From the NCBI RefSeq assembly GCF_964059015.1, contig NZ_OZ060383.1:434001-498000 (forward strand): a stretch of 64,000 bases of DNA, read 5' to 3'. Numbering within the stretch: the stretch's first letter is position 1; each line of letters opens with the position of its first letter. The position numbers and the translations under genes are program-made. Under the pieces are notes generated by a model that worked only from the letters and a program-made list of their open reading frames with translations, was not told the DNA's origin and ran no database searches. The DNA comes from Buchnera aphidicola (Hyalopterus amygdali). Its GTDB lineage: Bacteria > Pseudomonadota > Gammaproteobacteria > Enterobacterales > Enterobacteriaceae. This document shows, one piece after another, positions 40,583 through 50,267 of this stretch.

Positions 40583-41908
40583 ATGAAAATAAAATATATA
40601 TATATAAAAACATGGGGCTGTCAAATGAATGAATATGATTCCTCCATGATAAAAAAATATTTAGAAAAAACAGGAAAGTACTTAATTAGTACAAAACCTG
40701 AAAAGTCAGACATTTTAATTTTAAACACGTGTTCTATAAGAGAAAAAGCTCAAGAAAAAGTTTTTCATCAATTAGGAAGATGGAAAAAATTAAAAAATAA
40801 AAATCCCAATATTATTATTGCTGTAGGAGGTTGTGTAGCAACACAAGAAGGTCAAGAAATATTTAAACGAGCAAATTATGTAGATATTATATTTGGCACT
40901 CAAACTTTACATAAATTACCTAAAATGATAAATGAAATAGAAAAAAATAGACGATTTATCATTGATATTAGTTTTCCTAAATTAGAGAAATTTAAGTATT
41001 TTTTAGAACCTAAACAAACAGGATATACAGCTTCTGTTTCTATAATGGAAGGATGTAATAAATATTGTTCATTTTGTGTAGTACCATATACCAGGGGACA
41101 TGAAATCAGTCGTCCGTCGGATGATATTTTATTAGAAATATCTAGTTTATCTGAAAATGGTATTAAAGAAATTAATTTATTAGGACAAAATGTTAATGCA
41201 TATCAAGGACCAACTTTTAATGGAAAAATTTGTGTTTTTTCAGAACTACTACAACTGGTTTCTGAAATAGAAGGCATCGAAAGAATTCGTTTTACTACAA
41301 GTAATCCACTTGAATTCACTGATGATATTATTTCAGTATATCGAGACACACCGAAATTAGTTAGTTTCCTTCATCTCCCAGTACAAAGCGGATCGAATAG
41401 AATACTTCAACTAATGAAAAGATCATATACAACAGAAGAATATGAAGAAATTATTAAAAAACTTTTGAAAGCTCGTCCAAATATTCAAATTAGTTCAGAT
41501 TTTATTGTAGGATTTCCCACTGAATCTGAAGAAGATTTTCAAAATACTATCAATTTTATAAAAAAAATAAATTTTGATATGAGTTTTAGTTTTATATATT
41601 CCAATCGACCAGGTACACCTGCTTCTAAAATAAAAGACGATATTGATTTAAAAGAAAAAAAAAGACGTTTATATGCCTTACAAGATTGTATAAACAAACA
41701 AACTATGTCATGGAGTAGAAAAATGTTAAAAAGTACACAATCTGTTTTAGTAGAAGGAGTATCTAAAAAAAATATTATGGAATTATACGGAAGAACAGAA
41801 AACAATAGAATTGTAAATTTTAAAGGATCATATAATATGATTGGAAAATTTGTTAAAATAAAAATCAAAAAAGTACATACATATTCATTACAAGGTGAAC
41901 TAATTTAA
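40583..41908 (+). CDS. miaB: tRNA-2-methylthio-N6-dimethylallyladenosine synthase MiaB
   Basis: The 441-residue radical-SAM methylthiotransferase (E. coli 474) thiomethylates i6A37 of tRNAs. The N-terminal cluster cysteines ([41 protein letters not shown]) and the radical-SAM motif CNKYCSFC near 155 are intact. The C-terminal TRAM domain is present but the protein is about 30 residues shorter than E. coli. AGGAG lies 7 bases before ATG 40583; a TTG three bases earlier is less likely. The phoH-like ybeZ that follows in E. coli is missing. Confidence 0.97.
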   Translation: MKIKYIYIKTWGCQMNEYDSSMIKKYLEKTGKYLISTKPEKSDILILNTCSIREKAQEKVFHQLGRWKKLKNKNPNIIIAVGGCVATQEGQEIFKRANYVDIIFGTQTLHKLPKMINEIEKNRRFIIDISFPKLEKFKYFLEPKQTGYTASVSIMEGCNKYCSFCVVPYTRGHEISRPSDDILLEISSLSENGIKEINLLGQNVNAYQGPTFNGKICVFSELLQLVSEIEGIERIRFTTSNPLEFTDDIISVYRDTPKLVSFLHLPVQSGSNRILQLMKRSYTTEEYEEIIKKLLKARPNIQISSDFIVGFPTESEEDFQNTINFIKKINFDMSFSFIYSNRPGTPASKIKDDIDLKEKKRRLYALQDCINKQTMSWSRKMLKSTQSVLVEGVSKKNIMELYGRTENNRIVNFKGSYNMIGKFVKIKIKKVHTYSLQGELI

Positions 41909-41914
41909 AATTCC

Positions 41915-42390
41915 ATGAACAAGAAAAATAATATTGTTTTACAAGTTCAAATAAACTGTAAAAATATTGAAAATATACCAAAAAAACATATTTTTTTAAA
42001 ATGGATTGAAAAAGTACTACATAAAAAAAAAATGTTTATTTTATTACAGTTAGAATTGTAGATAAAATAGAAATAAAAAATCTAAATTATAAATATAGAA
42101 GAAAAAATACATCAACAAATATTTTATCATTCCCACTTAATTTTTTTTTTAAAAAAAATAAAATTTTATTAGGAGATATAGTTCTATGTAAAAAAATAAT
42201 TGAAGAAGAATCTTTTAAATATAATAAAAAATTAGAATCACGTTGGGCACATATGGTAATACATGGAACACTACATCTATTAGGATACGATCACAAAAAA
42301 AATAAGGAAAAAAATATTATGGAAAAAATAGAAAATAAAATTATGTTGTCTTTAAATTATGAAAAACCATATTTTCTAAAAAATTCTTAA
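41915..42390 (+). CDS. ybeY: Endoribonuclease YbeY, frameshifted at a 10-A run
   Basis: The frame from ATG 41915 runs to an A10 tract (42023-42032) and then ends at TAG. The conserved remainder lies in the frame reached by adding one A (or losing two): TVRIVDKIEI, NTSTNILSFPL, GDIVLCKK and the metal site HGTLHLLGYDH, to TAA at 42390. The joined length is about 158 residues (E. coli 155). YbeY acts in 16S rRNA 3' maturation and ribosome quality control and is usually important, so retained function by slippage is plausible. It lies between miaB and corC as in E. coli, minus ybeZ. Confidence 0.9.
42023..42032 (+). repeat. A10 run that breaks ybeY
   Basis: Ten consecutive A. Eleven (or eight) would keep ybeY in frame. 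Homology to YbeY switches frame at this point. Confidence 0.9.
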
Positions 42391-42472
42391 TTTTTTTAAA
42401 AAATTATTTTAACCTATCTCTTTCTACCTATAGAATAATAAAATATATTTTAAAATAGATAATCATAATACT

Positions 42473-43354
42473 ATGAGTAAGAAAGATATAAAAAAAAGAG
42501 ATAAAATTAGTAGGAAAGGTTTTTTTTCCATTTTATTAAATCAAATTTTTCATGACGAACCAAAGAATAGAGAAGAACTATTAGTATTAATTCGCGATTC
42601 AGAACAAAACGAACTAATTGATCAAGATACTTGTGATATGTTAGAAGGAGTTATGCATATTGCAAAGAAAAAAATTAAAGATATTATGATTCCAAGAACA
42701 CAAATGGTGACATTAAAATTAAATTATAACCTTAATAAATGTCTTGATGTAATCATCGAATCTGCACATTCACGTTTTCCAGTAATGAGTAAAGATCAAA
42801 ACTATGTAGAAGGCTTATTAATAGCAAAAGATTTGTTGCCGTTTATGAAAAATTCAATAGATATTTTCTCTATAAAAAATATATTAAGATCACCTGTTGT
42901 AGTTCCAGAAAGTAAATCTGTCGATAGAATGCTAAAAGAATTTCGTTCGCAAAGAAGTCATATGGCTATAGTAATAGACGAATTTGGAGCAGTATCAGGA
43001 TTAGTAACAATAGAAGATATTCTTGAATTAATTGTAGGAGAAATTCAAGATGAATACGATAATGCAGAACAGGTTAATATTAGAAAATTAAAAAAATGCA
43101 AATTTTCTGTTAAGGCATTAACAGAAATTAAAGAATTTAATGACATCTTTAATACTAATTTTATCGATGAAGAAGTAGATACTATTGGTGGATTAGTTAT
43201 GAAAGCATTTGGACATTTACCAAGTAGAGGAGATAGTATTAAAATTAATGGATATAAATTTGAAGTTTCTGTGGCTGATAGTCGAAAAGTTATACAAATA
43301 TATGTCACAATTCCAGAAAATAAAATTCCAACAATATTTAAAACAAACAGTTAA
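42473..43354 (+). CDS. corC: CorC/YbeX CBS-domain protein
   Basis: The 293-residue protein (E. coli YbeX 292) has two CBS domains (about 65-190; MIPRTQMVTL, RSHMAIVIDEFGAVSGLVTI) and a C-terminal CorC/HlyC domain (about 205-285; EVDTIGGLVMKAFGHLPSRGD). It is linked to Mg/Co efflux and ribosome metabolism. It stands after ybeY as in E. coli; lnt, which follows ybeX in E. coli, is absent and the 210 bases to leuS hold no recognisable gene. Confidence 0.94.
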   Translation: MSKKDIKKRDKISRKGFFSILLNQIFHDEPKNREELLVLIRDSEQNELIDQDTCDMLEGVMHIAKKKIKDIMIPRTQMVTLKLNYNLNKCLDVIIESAHSRFPVMSKDQNYVEGLLIAKDLLPFMKNSIDIFSIKNILRSPVVVPESKSVDRMLKEFRSQRSHMAIVIDEFGAVSGLVTIEDILELIVGEIQDEYDNAEQVNIRKLKKCKFSVKALTEIKEFNDIFNTNFIDEEVDTIGGLVMKAFGHLPSRGDSIKINGYKFEVSVADSRKVIQIYVTIPENKIPTIFKTNS

Positions 43355-43597
43355 TTTCACAACATTAAAATATTTATATATTTTTCAAATAAGACTCAAT
43401 TGTACTTTATAATTTATTGTTAAACTTATAAAATAAATAATAATACATTACAAAAACATACTGAAATTTGAAAACTAAATATCCCCTTTTTAAAAAAAAA
43501 TTATTATCCATCAAAAAAAGTTAAAAAATATTTAATTGATATTTTTTAAAAGAGTTAAATTTTTTTGAATTATTATATATTTTATACGAGAAAAATT

Positions 43598-46180
43598 ATG
43601 GAAAAAGAATATTCACCAAAAAAAATTGAACCATGTGTACAAAAATACTGGAAAGATAAAAAAACCTTTCATGTTTATGAAGATAATAAAAAAGAAAAAT
43701 ATTATTGCTTGCCTATGCTTCCTTATCCTTCTGGAAAATTACATATGGGTCATGTAAGAAACTATACAATTAGTGATGTTATTGCAAGATATCAAAGAAT
43801 GTTAGGAAAAAATGTTTTACAACCTATCGGTTGGGACGCTTTTGGATTACCTGCTGAAGAAGCTGCTATTAAAAATAACAGTTTACCATCTGATTGGACA
43901 GATAAAAATATAAAATATATGAAAAAACAACTGCAATCTCTAGGATTTAGTTATGATTGGAGCCGAGAAATAACTACATCGAAACCAAATTATTACCGTT
44001 GGGAACAATGGTTTTTTACTAAATTATATAAAAAAAAGTTAGTTTATAAAAAAAATAGTTTTGTCAACTGGTGCCCATATGATAAAACTGTTTTAGCCAA
44101 TGAACAAGTGATACGTGGTTGTTGCTGGAGATGCCAAAATAAAATTATAACAAAAAAAATACCACAATGGTTTATAAAAATTAGAAAATACGCAGAATCT
44201 TTATATAACGATTTAAATAAATTAGAAAATTGGCCTGAAAAAGTAAAAAATATGCAAAAAAATTGGATTGGTCGATTAAAGGGATTTGAAATTATTTTTA
44301 ATATTTTTAATAGTACTAAAAAAATAAAAGTATTCGTTAAAAAATTAGATAAAATAATGGGAGAAATATATATCTCTATATCGCCTTTTCATAAATTTTC
44401 TAAAAAAATCGCTAAAGAAATACCTGAAATAAAAAATTTTATAAAAAAACAAGCTATTGAAAACCTTTCACAAGAAGATATAGAAAAAACAAGATTCGAA
44501 GGAATCAATAGTAATATGTTTGCTATTCATCCTATTACAAATCAAAAAATACCTATTTGGATAGCAAATTTTGTTCTAAAAGAATATGGAACTAAAGCAG
44601 TTATATCTATTCCAGAAGATAATCAAAATGATTTAAATTTTTCTATAAAAAATAATTTAGACATAAAATATCTTATTAAAAAAGATAAAAATATAACATT
44701 ATGTAGTGCATTTGAAAATAAAAAAAATATATTATTTAACTCTGAAAATGTTAGTTTGTTGGATCAAAAAAACAACATTTTAAAAATACATAAAATGCTA
44801 TCTCAAAAAAAAATCATTAAAAAAAAAATAATTTATAAATTACAAGATTGGTGTATATCAAGACAACGTTATTGGGGTGCACCTATTCCAATGGCAACAA
44901 CAAAAAGTGGAAAAATTATAGCAATACCAGAAAAAAATCTCCCGATAGTTTTACCAAAAATAAAAAATGATTCTTACTCTCTACAAAAATCTATTTATAA
45001 TAATTCTGATTGGACTAAAATTAAAATCGGTGATCAAGATCTTATCCGAGAAGTAGATACTTTTGATACATTTATGGAATCATCTTGGTATTATGCAAGA
45101 TATACTTGTCCAAATTTCAACAAAGGTATGATAGATCCGATATCATCGAAATATTGGCTACCTGTGGATCAATATATTGGAGGGATAGAACATGCTACTA
45201 TGCATCTAATATATTTTAGATTTTATCACAAACTCCTTCGCGATTTTAAATTAGTACAATTTGATGAACCAGTAAAAAATTTATTATGTCAAGGAATGGT
45301 GCTTTCTAAAGCATTCTATCAATTTGATAAAAAAAAACAACGTCATTGGATTCACCCATCTTCTGTAAAAATAGAAAGAAATATACAAGGAGATATTATT
45401 AATTACTACAATAAAAAAAACAAAAAAGAAGTAATATATGCAGGTATGATTAAAATGTCTAAATCTAAAAATAACGGTATTGAACCAGAGATAATAATTA
45501 ATCGTTATGGTGCTGATACAATTCGTTTATTTATGATGTTTGCTGCGCCTATAGAATCATCATTAGAATGGAGAGAATCAGGCGTAAAAGGAATTTATCG
45601 TTTTTTAAAAAAAATTTGGAAATTAGTATTTGATTATATTGAAATAAAGCATACACATAAAAATATACATTTTAATTTATTAAATAAAAAACAAAAGAAA
45701 ATTTATTATTTATTACATAAAACTATTTTTAAAGTTTCCGATGATATAGGTCGTCGAAAAACATTCAATACTGCCATTTCTGCAATTATGGAGCTAGTAA
45801 ATAAATTAATAGATTTTCAAATAGAAAATGAAGAAGATAAATGTATTATTAAAGAATCTTTATTAGCAATTATTAAAATGCTTTATCCATTTACGCCACA
45901 TTTTTGTTTTATTTTATGGAAATATTTAAATAAAAAATCTTCTATTGATCATGAAAAATGGCCTGTTTTTGAAAAAAAAATTTTATTTCAAGATAAATAT
46001 AAATTAATTGTTCAAATTAATGGAAAAAAAATATGGATTTTAGAAGTAAAAAATAATTTAAAAAAAGAAGAAATTTTACTTTATGCAAAAAATAATTCAA
46101 CAGTTCAAAAAAAATTAGAAAATTTAAAGATAAAAAAAATAATTTATATTCATGAAAAAGTAATTAATTTTATAACATGA
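43598..46180 (+). CDS. leuS: Leucyl-tRNA synthetase with degenerate editing site
   Basis: ATG 43598 (MEKEYSPKKIEP) matches the E. coli start, giving 860 residues, the E. coli length; codons upstream to 43565 are open but unconserved. Synthetic motifs are intact: PYPSGKLHMGH and KMSKSKNNG. The CP1 editing domain is present in length, but the threonine-rich motif at 247-252 reads VKKLDK where E. coli has TTRPDT, and 340-345 reads EDNQND for GHDQRD; only Asp251, Gln343 and Asp345 remain. Proofreading of mischarged tRNA-Leu is therefore probably lost. An A10 run at 44819-44828 is in frame. lptE, which follows in E. coli, is missing. Confidence 0.97.
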   Translation: MEKEYSPKKIEPCVQKYWKDKKTFHVYEDNKKEKYYCLPMLPYPSGKLHMGHVRNYTISDVIARYQRMLGKNVLQPIGWDAFGLPAEEAAIKNNSLPSDWTDKNIKYMKKQLQSLGFSYDWSREITTSKPNYYRWEQWFFTKLYKKKLVYKKNSFVNWCPYDKTVLANEQVIRGCCWRCQNKIITKKIPQWFIKIRKYAESLYNDLNKLENWPEKVKNMQKNWIGRLKGFEIIFNIFNSTKKIKVFVKKLDKIMGEIYISISPFHKFSKKIAKEIPEIKNFIKKQAIENLSQEDIEKTRFEGINSNMFAIHPITNQKIPIWIANFVLKEYGTKAVISIPEDNQNDLNFSIKNNLDIKYLIKKDKNITLCSAFENKKNILFNSENVSLLDQKNNILKIHKMLSQKKIIKKKIIYKLQDWCISRQRYWGAPIPMATTKSGKIIAIPEKNLPIVLPKIKNDSYSLQKSIYNNSDWTKIKIGDQDLIREVDTFDTFMESSWYYARYTCPNFNKGMIDPISSKYWLPVDQYIGGIEHATMHLIYFRFYHKLLRDFKLVQFDEPVKNLLCQGMVLSKAFYQFDKKKQRHWIHPSSVKIERNIQGDIINYYNKKNKKEVIYAGMIKMSKSKNNGIEPEIIINRYGADTIRLFMMFAAPIESSLEWRESGVKGIYRFLKKIWKLVFDYIEIKHTHKNIHFNLLNKKQKKIYYLLHKTIFKVSDDIGRRKTFNTAISAIMELVNKLIDFQIENEEDKCIIKESLLAIIKMLYPFTPHFCFILWKYLNKKSSIDHEKWPVFEKKILFQDKYKLIVQINGKKIWILEVKNNLKKEEILLYAKNNSTVQKKLENLKIKKIIYIHEKVINFIT

Positions 46181-46214
46181 ATATAAGAGTAAATAAAATG
46201 GTAATAGTATTAAT

Positions 46215-47222
46215 ATGAACATTATATACCCAGAAGAATTAAAAAAAAAATTAACACAGAAATTACATTGTTTATATATTTTATTAGGAGAAGATTTGTT
46301 TTTATTAAATAAAAATGAAAAACTAATATTAAATTTTGCAAAAAAGAAAAATTTTTTAGAAAAAAGCATTATCAATATAGAAAAAAACGCAGATTGGAAT
46401 AAAATCATTAATTTTTATAAATTAAAAAATATTTTTTTTAAAAAAAATATTTTAGTAATAAATTTTATTATAAAAAAAATAGATAAATCATTAACTAATC
46501 ATATAAATAAAATACTTTCTATTAAGAATACAGATATACTAGTAATAGTAAAATTTTATGCATTATCTAATGCTATAAAAAAAAGCAAAATAATTAAAAC
46601 ATTTGACCAAGAAAATAATATCATATCTTGTTTTACACCATACGAATGGGCATTTAAAAACTGGTTAAAATATGAGATAAAAGAAAGAAATTTAAAAATA
46701 AAACAGGATTCTCTTTTATTAATATATAAATATTACCAAGGAAATACATTATTTGCACATCAAATATTAAATATTATTTCTATTACTTGGCCATGTGAAA
46801 ATATTGAAACCGAGAAGGTAAAACAGATTATTGATAATTTTTCAATTTTTTCTCCTATACATTGGATAAATGCTATTTTCAGTCAAAATACAAAAAAAGC
46901 TATTTATATATTAGATAGTTTTTTTCAAAAAAAATACAATCCTATTTTTTTAGTTCGATCTCTCCAAAACGATTTATTAATTTTAATAAATATGAAAAGA
47001 GAAAAAAAAATAGATATAAATGCTTTTTTAAGAAAAAATAATGTTTGGCTTAATAGATCAAAATTTTTTATACATGCTCTAAATGTTATAAATTTTAATC
47101 ATTTTTTAAAAATAATTCGAATTTTACTAAAAATAGAAAAAAAAATTAAAAAAGAATATGATAACTCTGTATGGATAGAGTTAAAAACATTAACATTATT
47201 ATTATCTTTCACATCTACATAA
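46215..47222 (+). CDS. holA: DNA polymerase III delta subunit
   Basis: The 335-residue protein (E. coli 343) is the clamp-opening subunit of the clamp loader. Similarity to HolA is moderate but spans the whole protein: YPEELKKKLTQKLHCLYILLGED at the start (residues 4 on, matching RLYPEQLRAQL), YYQGNTLFAHQ near 172, FSPIHWINAIF near 213 and DNSVWIELKTLTLLLSF at the end. An A10 run at 46241-46250 is in frame. leuS-holA-nadD is the E. coli order without lptE. Confidence 0.9.
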   Translation: MNIIYPEELKKKLTQKLHCLYILLGEDLFLLNKNEKLILNFAKKKNFLEKSIINIEKNADWNKIINFYKLKNIFFKKNILVINFIIKKIDKSLTNHINKILSIKNTDILVIVKFYALSNAIKKSKIIKTFDQENNIISCFTPYEWAFKNWLKYEIKERNLKIKQDSLLLIYKYYQGNTLFAHQILNIISITWPCENIETEKVKQIIDNFSIFSPIHWINAIFSQNTKKAIYILDSFFQKKYNPIFLVRSLQNDLLILINMKREKKIDINAFLRKNNVWLNRSKFFIHALNVINFNHFLKIIRILLKIEKKIKKEYDNSVWIELKTLTLLLSFTST

Positions 47223-47234
47223 AAATAAAAAAAG

Positions 47235-47879
47235 ATGAAAGAAATATATGCAATTTTTGGAGGAAATTTTGATCCTATTCATTATGGTCATATCACCTGT
47301 GCTAAAAAATTAGTACAAGAAATTTCAATAAAAAAAATAATATTACTACCCAATCATAGACCTCCTCACCGTAATCAGACAAAAACATCTATACTAGATA
47401 AAATCAATATGATTAAGCTTGCTATTGATGGCAATCAATTATTTAAAATAAGTTACTTAGAAATAAAAAAAAATAAAATATTTTATACGATCGACACATT
47501 AAAAAAAATAAGAAGAAAAATAGGATATTTGCAACCATTATGTTTTATAATAGGTGAAGATAATCTAAATAATTTAAATCTTTGGAAGGATTGGGAAAAA
47601 ATATTATCATTATCACATTTAATTATTTGTCCTAGAAAATATGAAAAAAAAAATAATAATAAATTAAAAGAATGGATTATTTCTCATACTATTAAAGATA
47701 TTGATATATTACATAAAAAACCATATGGATATATTTTTTTCTCTACAATGCCCACTATTAATATTTCGTCAACTCAAATAAGAAAAAATTATTATGAAGG
47801 TAAAAACGCGAAAGGATTACTACCTTCAAACATAGAAAAATACATTCTATCAAAAAATTTGTATAAAAAATTATTATAA
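47235..47879 (+). CDS. nadD: Nicotinate-nucleotide adenylyltransferase
   Basis: The 214-residue protein (E. coli 213) adenylates nicotinate mononucleotide in NAD synthesis. The nucleotidyltransferase signature FGGNFDPIHYGHI is at residues 8-20, LLPNHRPPHR near 37, IGEDNLNNLNLWKDW near 108 and the C-terminal ISSTQIRKNYYEGK is the ISxTxxR motif. It begins 12 bases after holA and is followed closely by tusA. Confidence 0.96.
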   Translation: MKEIYAIFGGNFDPIHYGHITCAKKLVQEISIKKIILLPNHRPPHRNQTKTSILDKINMIKLAIDGNQLFKISYLEIKKNKIFYTIDTLKKIRRKIGYLQPLCFIIGEDNLNNLNLWKDWEKILSLSHLIICPRKYEKKNNNKLKEWIISHTIKDIDILHKKPYGYIFFSTMPTINISSTQIRKNYYEGKNAKGLLPSNIEKYILSKNLYKKLL

Positions 47880-47891
47880 AAAAATACAAAC

Positions 47892-48137
47892 ATGAAAAAA
47901 AATATTGTACTAAATTTAATTGGTCTTAGATGCCCAGATCCCATTATGTTAATAAGAAAAAAATTAAGAAAAATGAAAATCAATGAAAAAATTTTAGTTC
48001 TAACAGATGATCCGTCTACTAAAAGAGATATTCCATATTTTTGTAACTTTATGAAACATGAACTTATAGATCATGCTATTAACATAAAACCATACCGTTA
48101 TCTATTAAAAAAAGGACAAAATTTAAAGGAAAATTAA
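47892..48137 (+). CDS. tusA: Sulfur carrier protein TusA
   Basis: The 81-residue protein has the E. coli length and carries persulfide sulfur from IscS to the TusBCD/MnmA chain for 2-thiouridine in tRNA. The catalytic Cys lies in [12 protein letters not shown] near residue 10-21 (CPxP motif); [20 protein letters not shown] and PYRYLLKKG follow. In E. coli tusA is not next to nadD, so this adjacency is a rearrangement. A perfect hairpin follows the stop. Confidence 0.95.
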   Translation: MKKNIVLNLIGLRCPDPIMLIRKKLRKMKINEKILVLTDDPSTKRDIPYFCNFMKHELIDHAINIKPYRYLLKKGQNLKEN

Positions 48138-48163
48138 TTAAATTAGTAAAAAATATTAAACTA

Positions 48164-48194
48164 ATTAATATACACACTGTGTGTGTATATTAAT
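48164..48194. terminator. Bidirectional terminator between tusA and asd
   Basis: A perfect 14-bp stem (48164-48177 with 48181-48194) with a 3-nt loop lies between the convergent stops of tusA and asd. On the minus strand it is followed by a T-rich tract (TAGTTTAATATTTTTTAC), supporting termination of asd. The CACAC/GTGTG core gives it more stability than most spacer DNA here. Confidence 0.75.
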
Positions 48195-48217
48195 AAAGAG
48201 TATTCAATAAAAAAATA

Positions 48218-49333
48218 TTATGTTTTAATTAATAAATTCAATATTCTTCTTAAAGGCTCAGAGGCACCCCATAATAACTGATCACCAACAGTAAACGCAG
48301 AAAGATATTTGTTACCCATATTTAATTTTCTTATTCTCCCTACTGGTATATTTAATGTACCAGTTACGATAGTAGGAGTTAAATTACAAACTGTCTCTTC
48401 CATATTATTAGGAACAACATTGACCCATTTATTATGCTGTATAATTATTTCTTCAATATTTTTTAATGTAAGGTTTTGATTTAATTTGATTGTAAATGAC
48501 TGACTATGACATCGAATTGAACTAATTCGAACACATGTCCCATCAATTAATATATTTTTTTTTAAACCTAAAATTTTATTTGTTTCAGATTGTCCTTTCC
48601 ACTCTTCTCGACTTTGACCGTTTTTCATCTTTCTATCTATCCAAGGTATTAAACTAGTAGCTAAAGGTACAGAAAAATTTTTCAACGGAAAACCTTGATG
48701 ACAAATTGCTTGAGTGACTTTTCTTTCAATATCTAAAACTGAATAAGAATTATTTAATAAATCTTTAGAAACTGCATTATATAAAAAACCCATTTGTTTT
48801 AATAATTCAATTACAAAACCAGAACCAGCACCAGAAGCTGCTTGATAAGTAGATACAGATATCCAATCTATTAAATTATTTTTAAATAATCCCCCCAAAG
48901 CCATCAACATCAAACTAACAGTACAATTTCCACCTATAAAGGTTTTAATGCCTTTATTTAACCCATGATTTATAATATCTAAATTAACTGGATCTAATAC
49001 AATTATGGCATCATCATTCATGCGTAAAGTAGATGCAGCATCTATCCAATAACCTTTCCAATTTTTATTACGCAATTCTGGATATACTTTCTCAGTATAA
49101 GAACTTCCCTGACAAGTAAGAATAATATCCATTTCTTTTAACAATTCTATATTATAAGCATCTTTTAAATTTTTAAATACAACATTATTTATAGTAGGTC
49201 CATCTTGACCAGGTTGAGAAGTAGAAAAAAAATGAGGAACGATTTTTAAAAAATCTTTTTCTTCTTCCATTCTTTTTAGTAATACTGATCCTACTATTCC
49301 ACGCCAACCAATTATTCCGACCGACTTTGCCAT
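48218..49333 (-). CDS. asd: Aspartate-semialdehyde dehydrogenase
   Basis: The 371-residue protein (E. coli 367) reduces aspartyl phosphate to the semialdehyde, a branch point to lysine, threonine and methionine. [15 protein letters not shown] at the N-terminus binds NADP; the catalytic Cys lies in [15 protein letters not shown] near 136; [10 protein letters not shown] and the RCHSQSFT active-site segment follow. It feeds the pathway ending in lysA. It is divergent from the marC-like gene, as asd and yhgN neighbour each other in E. coli. Confidence 0.98.
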   Translation of the reverse strand: MAKSVGIIGWRGIVGSVLLKRMEEEKDFLKIVPHFFSTSQPGQDGPTINNVVFKNLKDAYNIELLKEMDIILTCQGSSYTEKVYPELRNKNWKGYWIDAASTLRMNDDAIIVLDPVNLDIINHGLNKGIKTFIGGNCTVSLMLMALGGLFKNNLIDWISVSTYQAASGAGSGFVIELLKQMGFLYNAVSKDLLNNSYSVLDIERKVTQAICHQGFPLKNFSVPLATSLIPWIDRKMKNGQSREEWKGQSETNKILGLKKNILIDGTCVRISSIRCHSQSFTIKLNQNLTLKNIEEIIIQHNKWVNVVPNNMEETVCNLTPTIVTGTLNIPVGRIRKLNMGNKYLSAFTVGDQLLWGASEPLRRILNLLIKT

Positions 49334-49652
49334 AAATCAATATACGGATTTTTAAATAAACAATAATTTTATTAAAATTAACAAATAATTGATTTAAAAT
49401 AAAAACTTCCCGTCCTCCAAAAATAAAAATAAATGTATAATTTTTAAAAAAATTATTTTTTTAAAAAATTTTTTAAAATTTTAATATACTATAAAATTAC
49501 AAGTGTATCTTAAAATTAAGATTGTTATATATATATTAAAAAAATAGTATATCTATATCATAGATATAATTTTTAATATTTTTTTTAAGTATATACCATT
49601 AAAAATTTATATCTTTAAACTTTACATTTTTACAAGGAAATAATAAATTAAA
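49334..49652. promoter_or_regulatory. Divergent intergenic region asd / yhgN
   Basis: These 319 bases must hold the asd promoter (leftward) and that of the marC-like gene (rightward). An 8-bp inverted repeat (49548-49555 with 49561-49568, loop 5) is followed by T-rich sequence, resembling a leader hairpin. A short C-rich patch near 49409-49418 stands out in the A/T background. AAGGAAA near 49635 is the ribosome-binding site of the rightward gene. No open frame is seen. Confidence 0.5.
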
Positions 49653-50240
49653 ATGAATGAAATAATTTCTACCACTATATTACTAATTTTAATAATGGAT
49701 CCCTTAGGTAATCTTCCTATCTTTATGACAATACTAAAAAATTTAGATAAAAAGAGACGAAGAATAGTAGTTATACGTGAAATGATTATAGCTTTAATAG
49801 TTATGTTATTATTTTTATTTGTTGGAGAAAATATACTAACTATTCTTAATTTAAAAACTGAAACAGTATCAATTTCTGGTGGAATTATATTATTTATTAT
49901 TGCAATTAAAATGATTTTCCCTTCAGAAGAAAACAATACTGGAAACTCTTTAGAAGAACCATTTTTAGTACCTCTTGCTATTCCATTAGTAGCAGGACCA
50001 TCTTTACTAGCCACATTAATGTTATTATCCCATCAATATCTAAATCATATGTCTTATTTAGTAGGATCGCTGATGATTGCATGGTGTTTTACAGTGATAA
50101 TATTATTATTATCTAGTTTATTTTTAAAATTATTTGGTGATAAAGGTGTAAATGCACTAGAACGATTAATGGGTCTTATATTAATAATGCTATCTACACA
50201 AATGTTTCTGGATGGTATAAAAGCATGGTTTAAAAATTAG
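49653..50240 (+). CDS. yhgN: MarC-family inner-membrane protein (YhgN-like)
   Basis: The 195-residue protein (E. coli YhgN 197) is a six-helix membrane protein of the MarC family, whose function is unknown. DPLGNLPIFMTIL near residue 17-29, ISGGIILFIIAIKMIFP near 75 and the LVPLAIPLVAGPS loop near 105 are typical of the family; hydrophobic segments cover most of the chain. The ATG lies 8 bases after AAGGAAA. Position next to asd supports YhgN rather than other MarC paralogues. Confidence 0.92.
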   Translation: MNEIISTTILLILIMDPLGNLPIFMTILKNLDKKRRRIVVIREMIIALIVMLLFLFVGENILTILNLKTETVSISGGIILFIIAIKMIFPSEENNTGNSLEEPFLVPLAIPLVAGPSLLATLMLLSHQYLNHMSYLVGSLMIAWCFTVIILLLSSLFLKLFGDKGVNALERLMGLILIMLSTQMFLDGIKAWFKN

Positions 50241-50267
50241 AATATTACTAATAAAATAGGCAATTTT

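Noticed and set aside
43565-43597. leuS extension from TTG 43565
   Set aside because: Unconserved; ATG 43598 gives exactly the E. coli length and residue numbering.
44819-44828. A10 run in leuS as a possible frame break
   Set aside because: Homology is in the same frame on both sides, so the gene is intact here; it is only a potential slippage site.
49622-50014. 130-codon minus-strand frame opposite the marC-like gene
   Set aside because: Antisense shadow; no ribosome-binding site and no recognisable family, while the plus-strand frame is a clear MarC protein.
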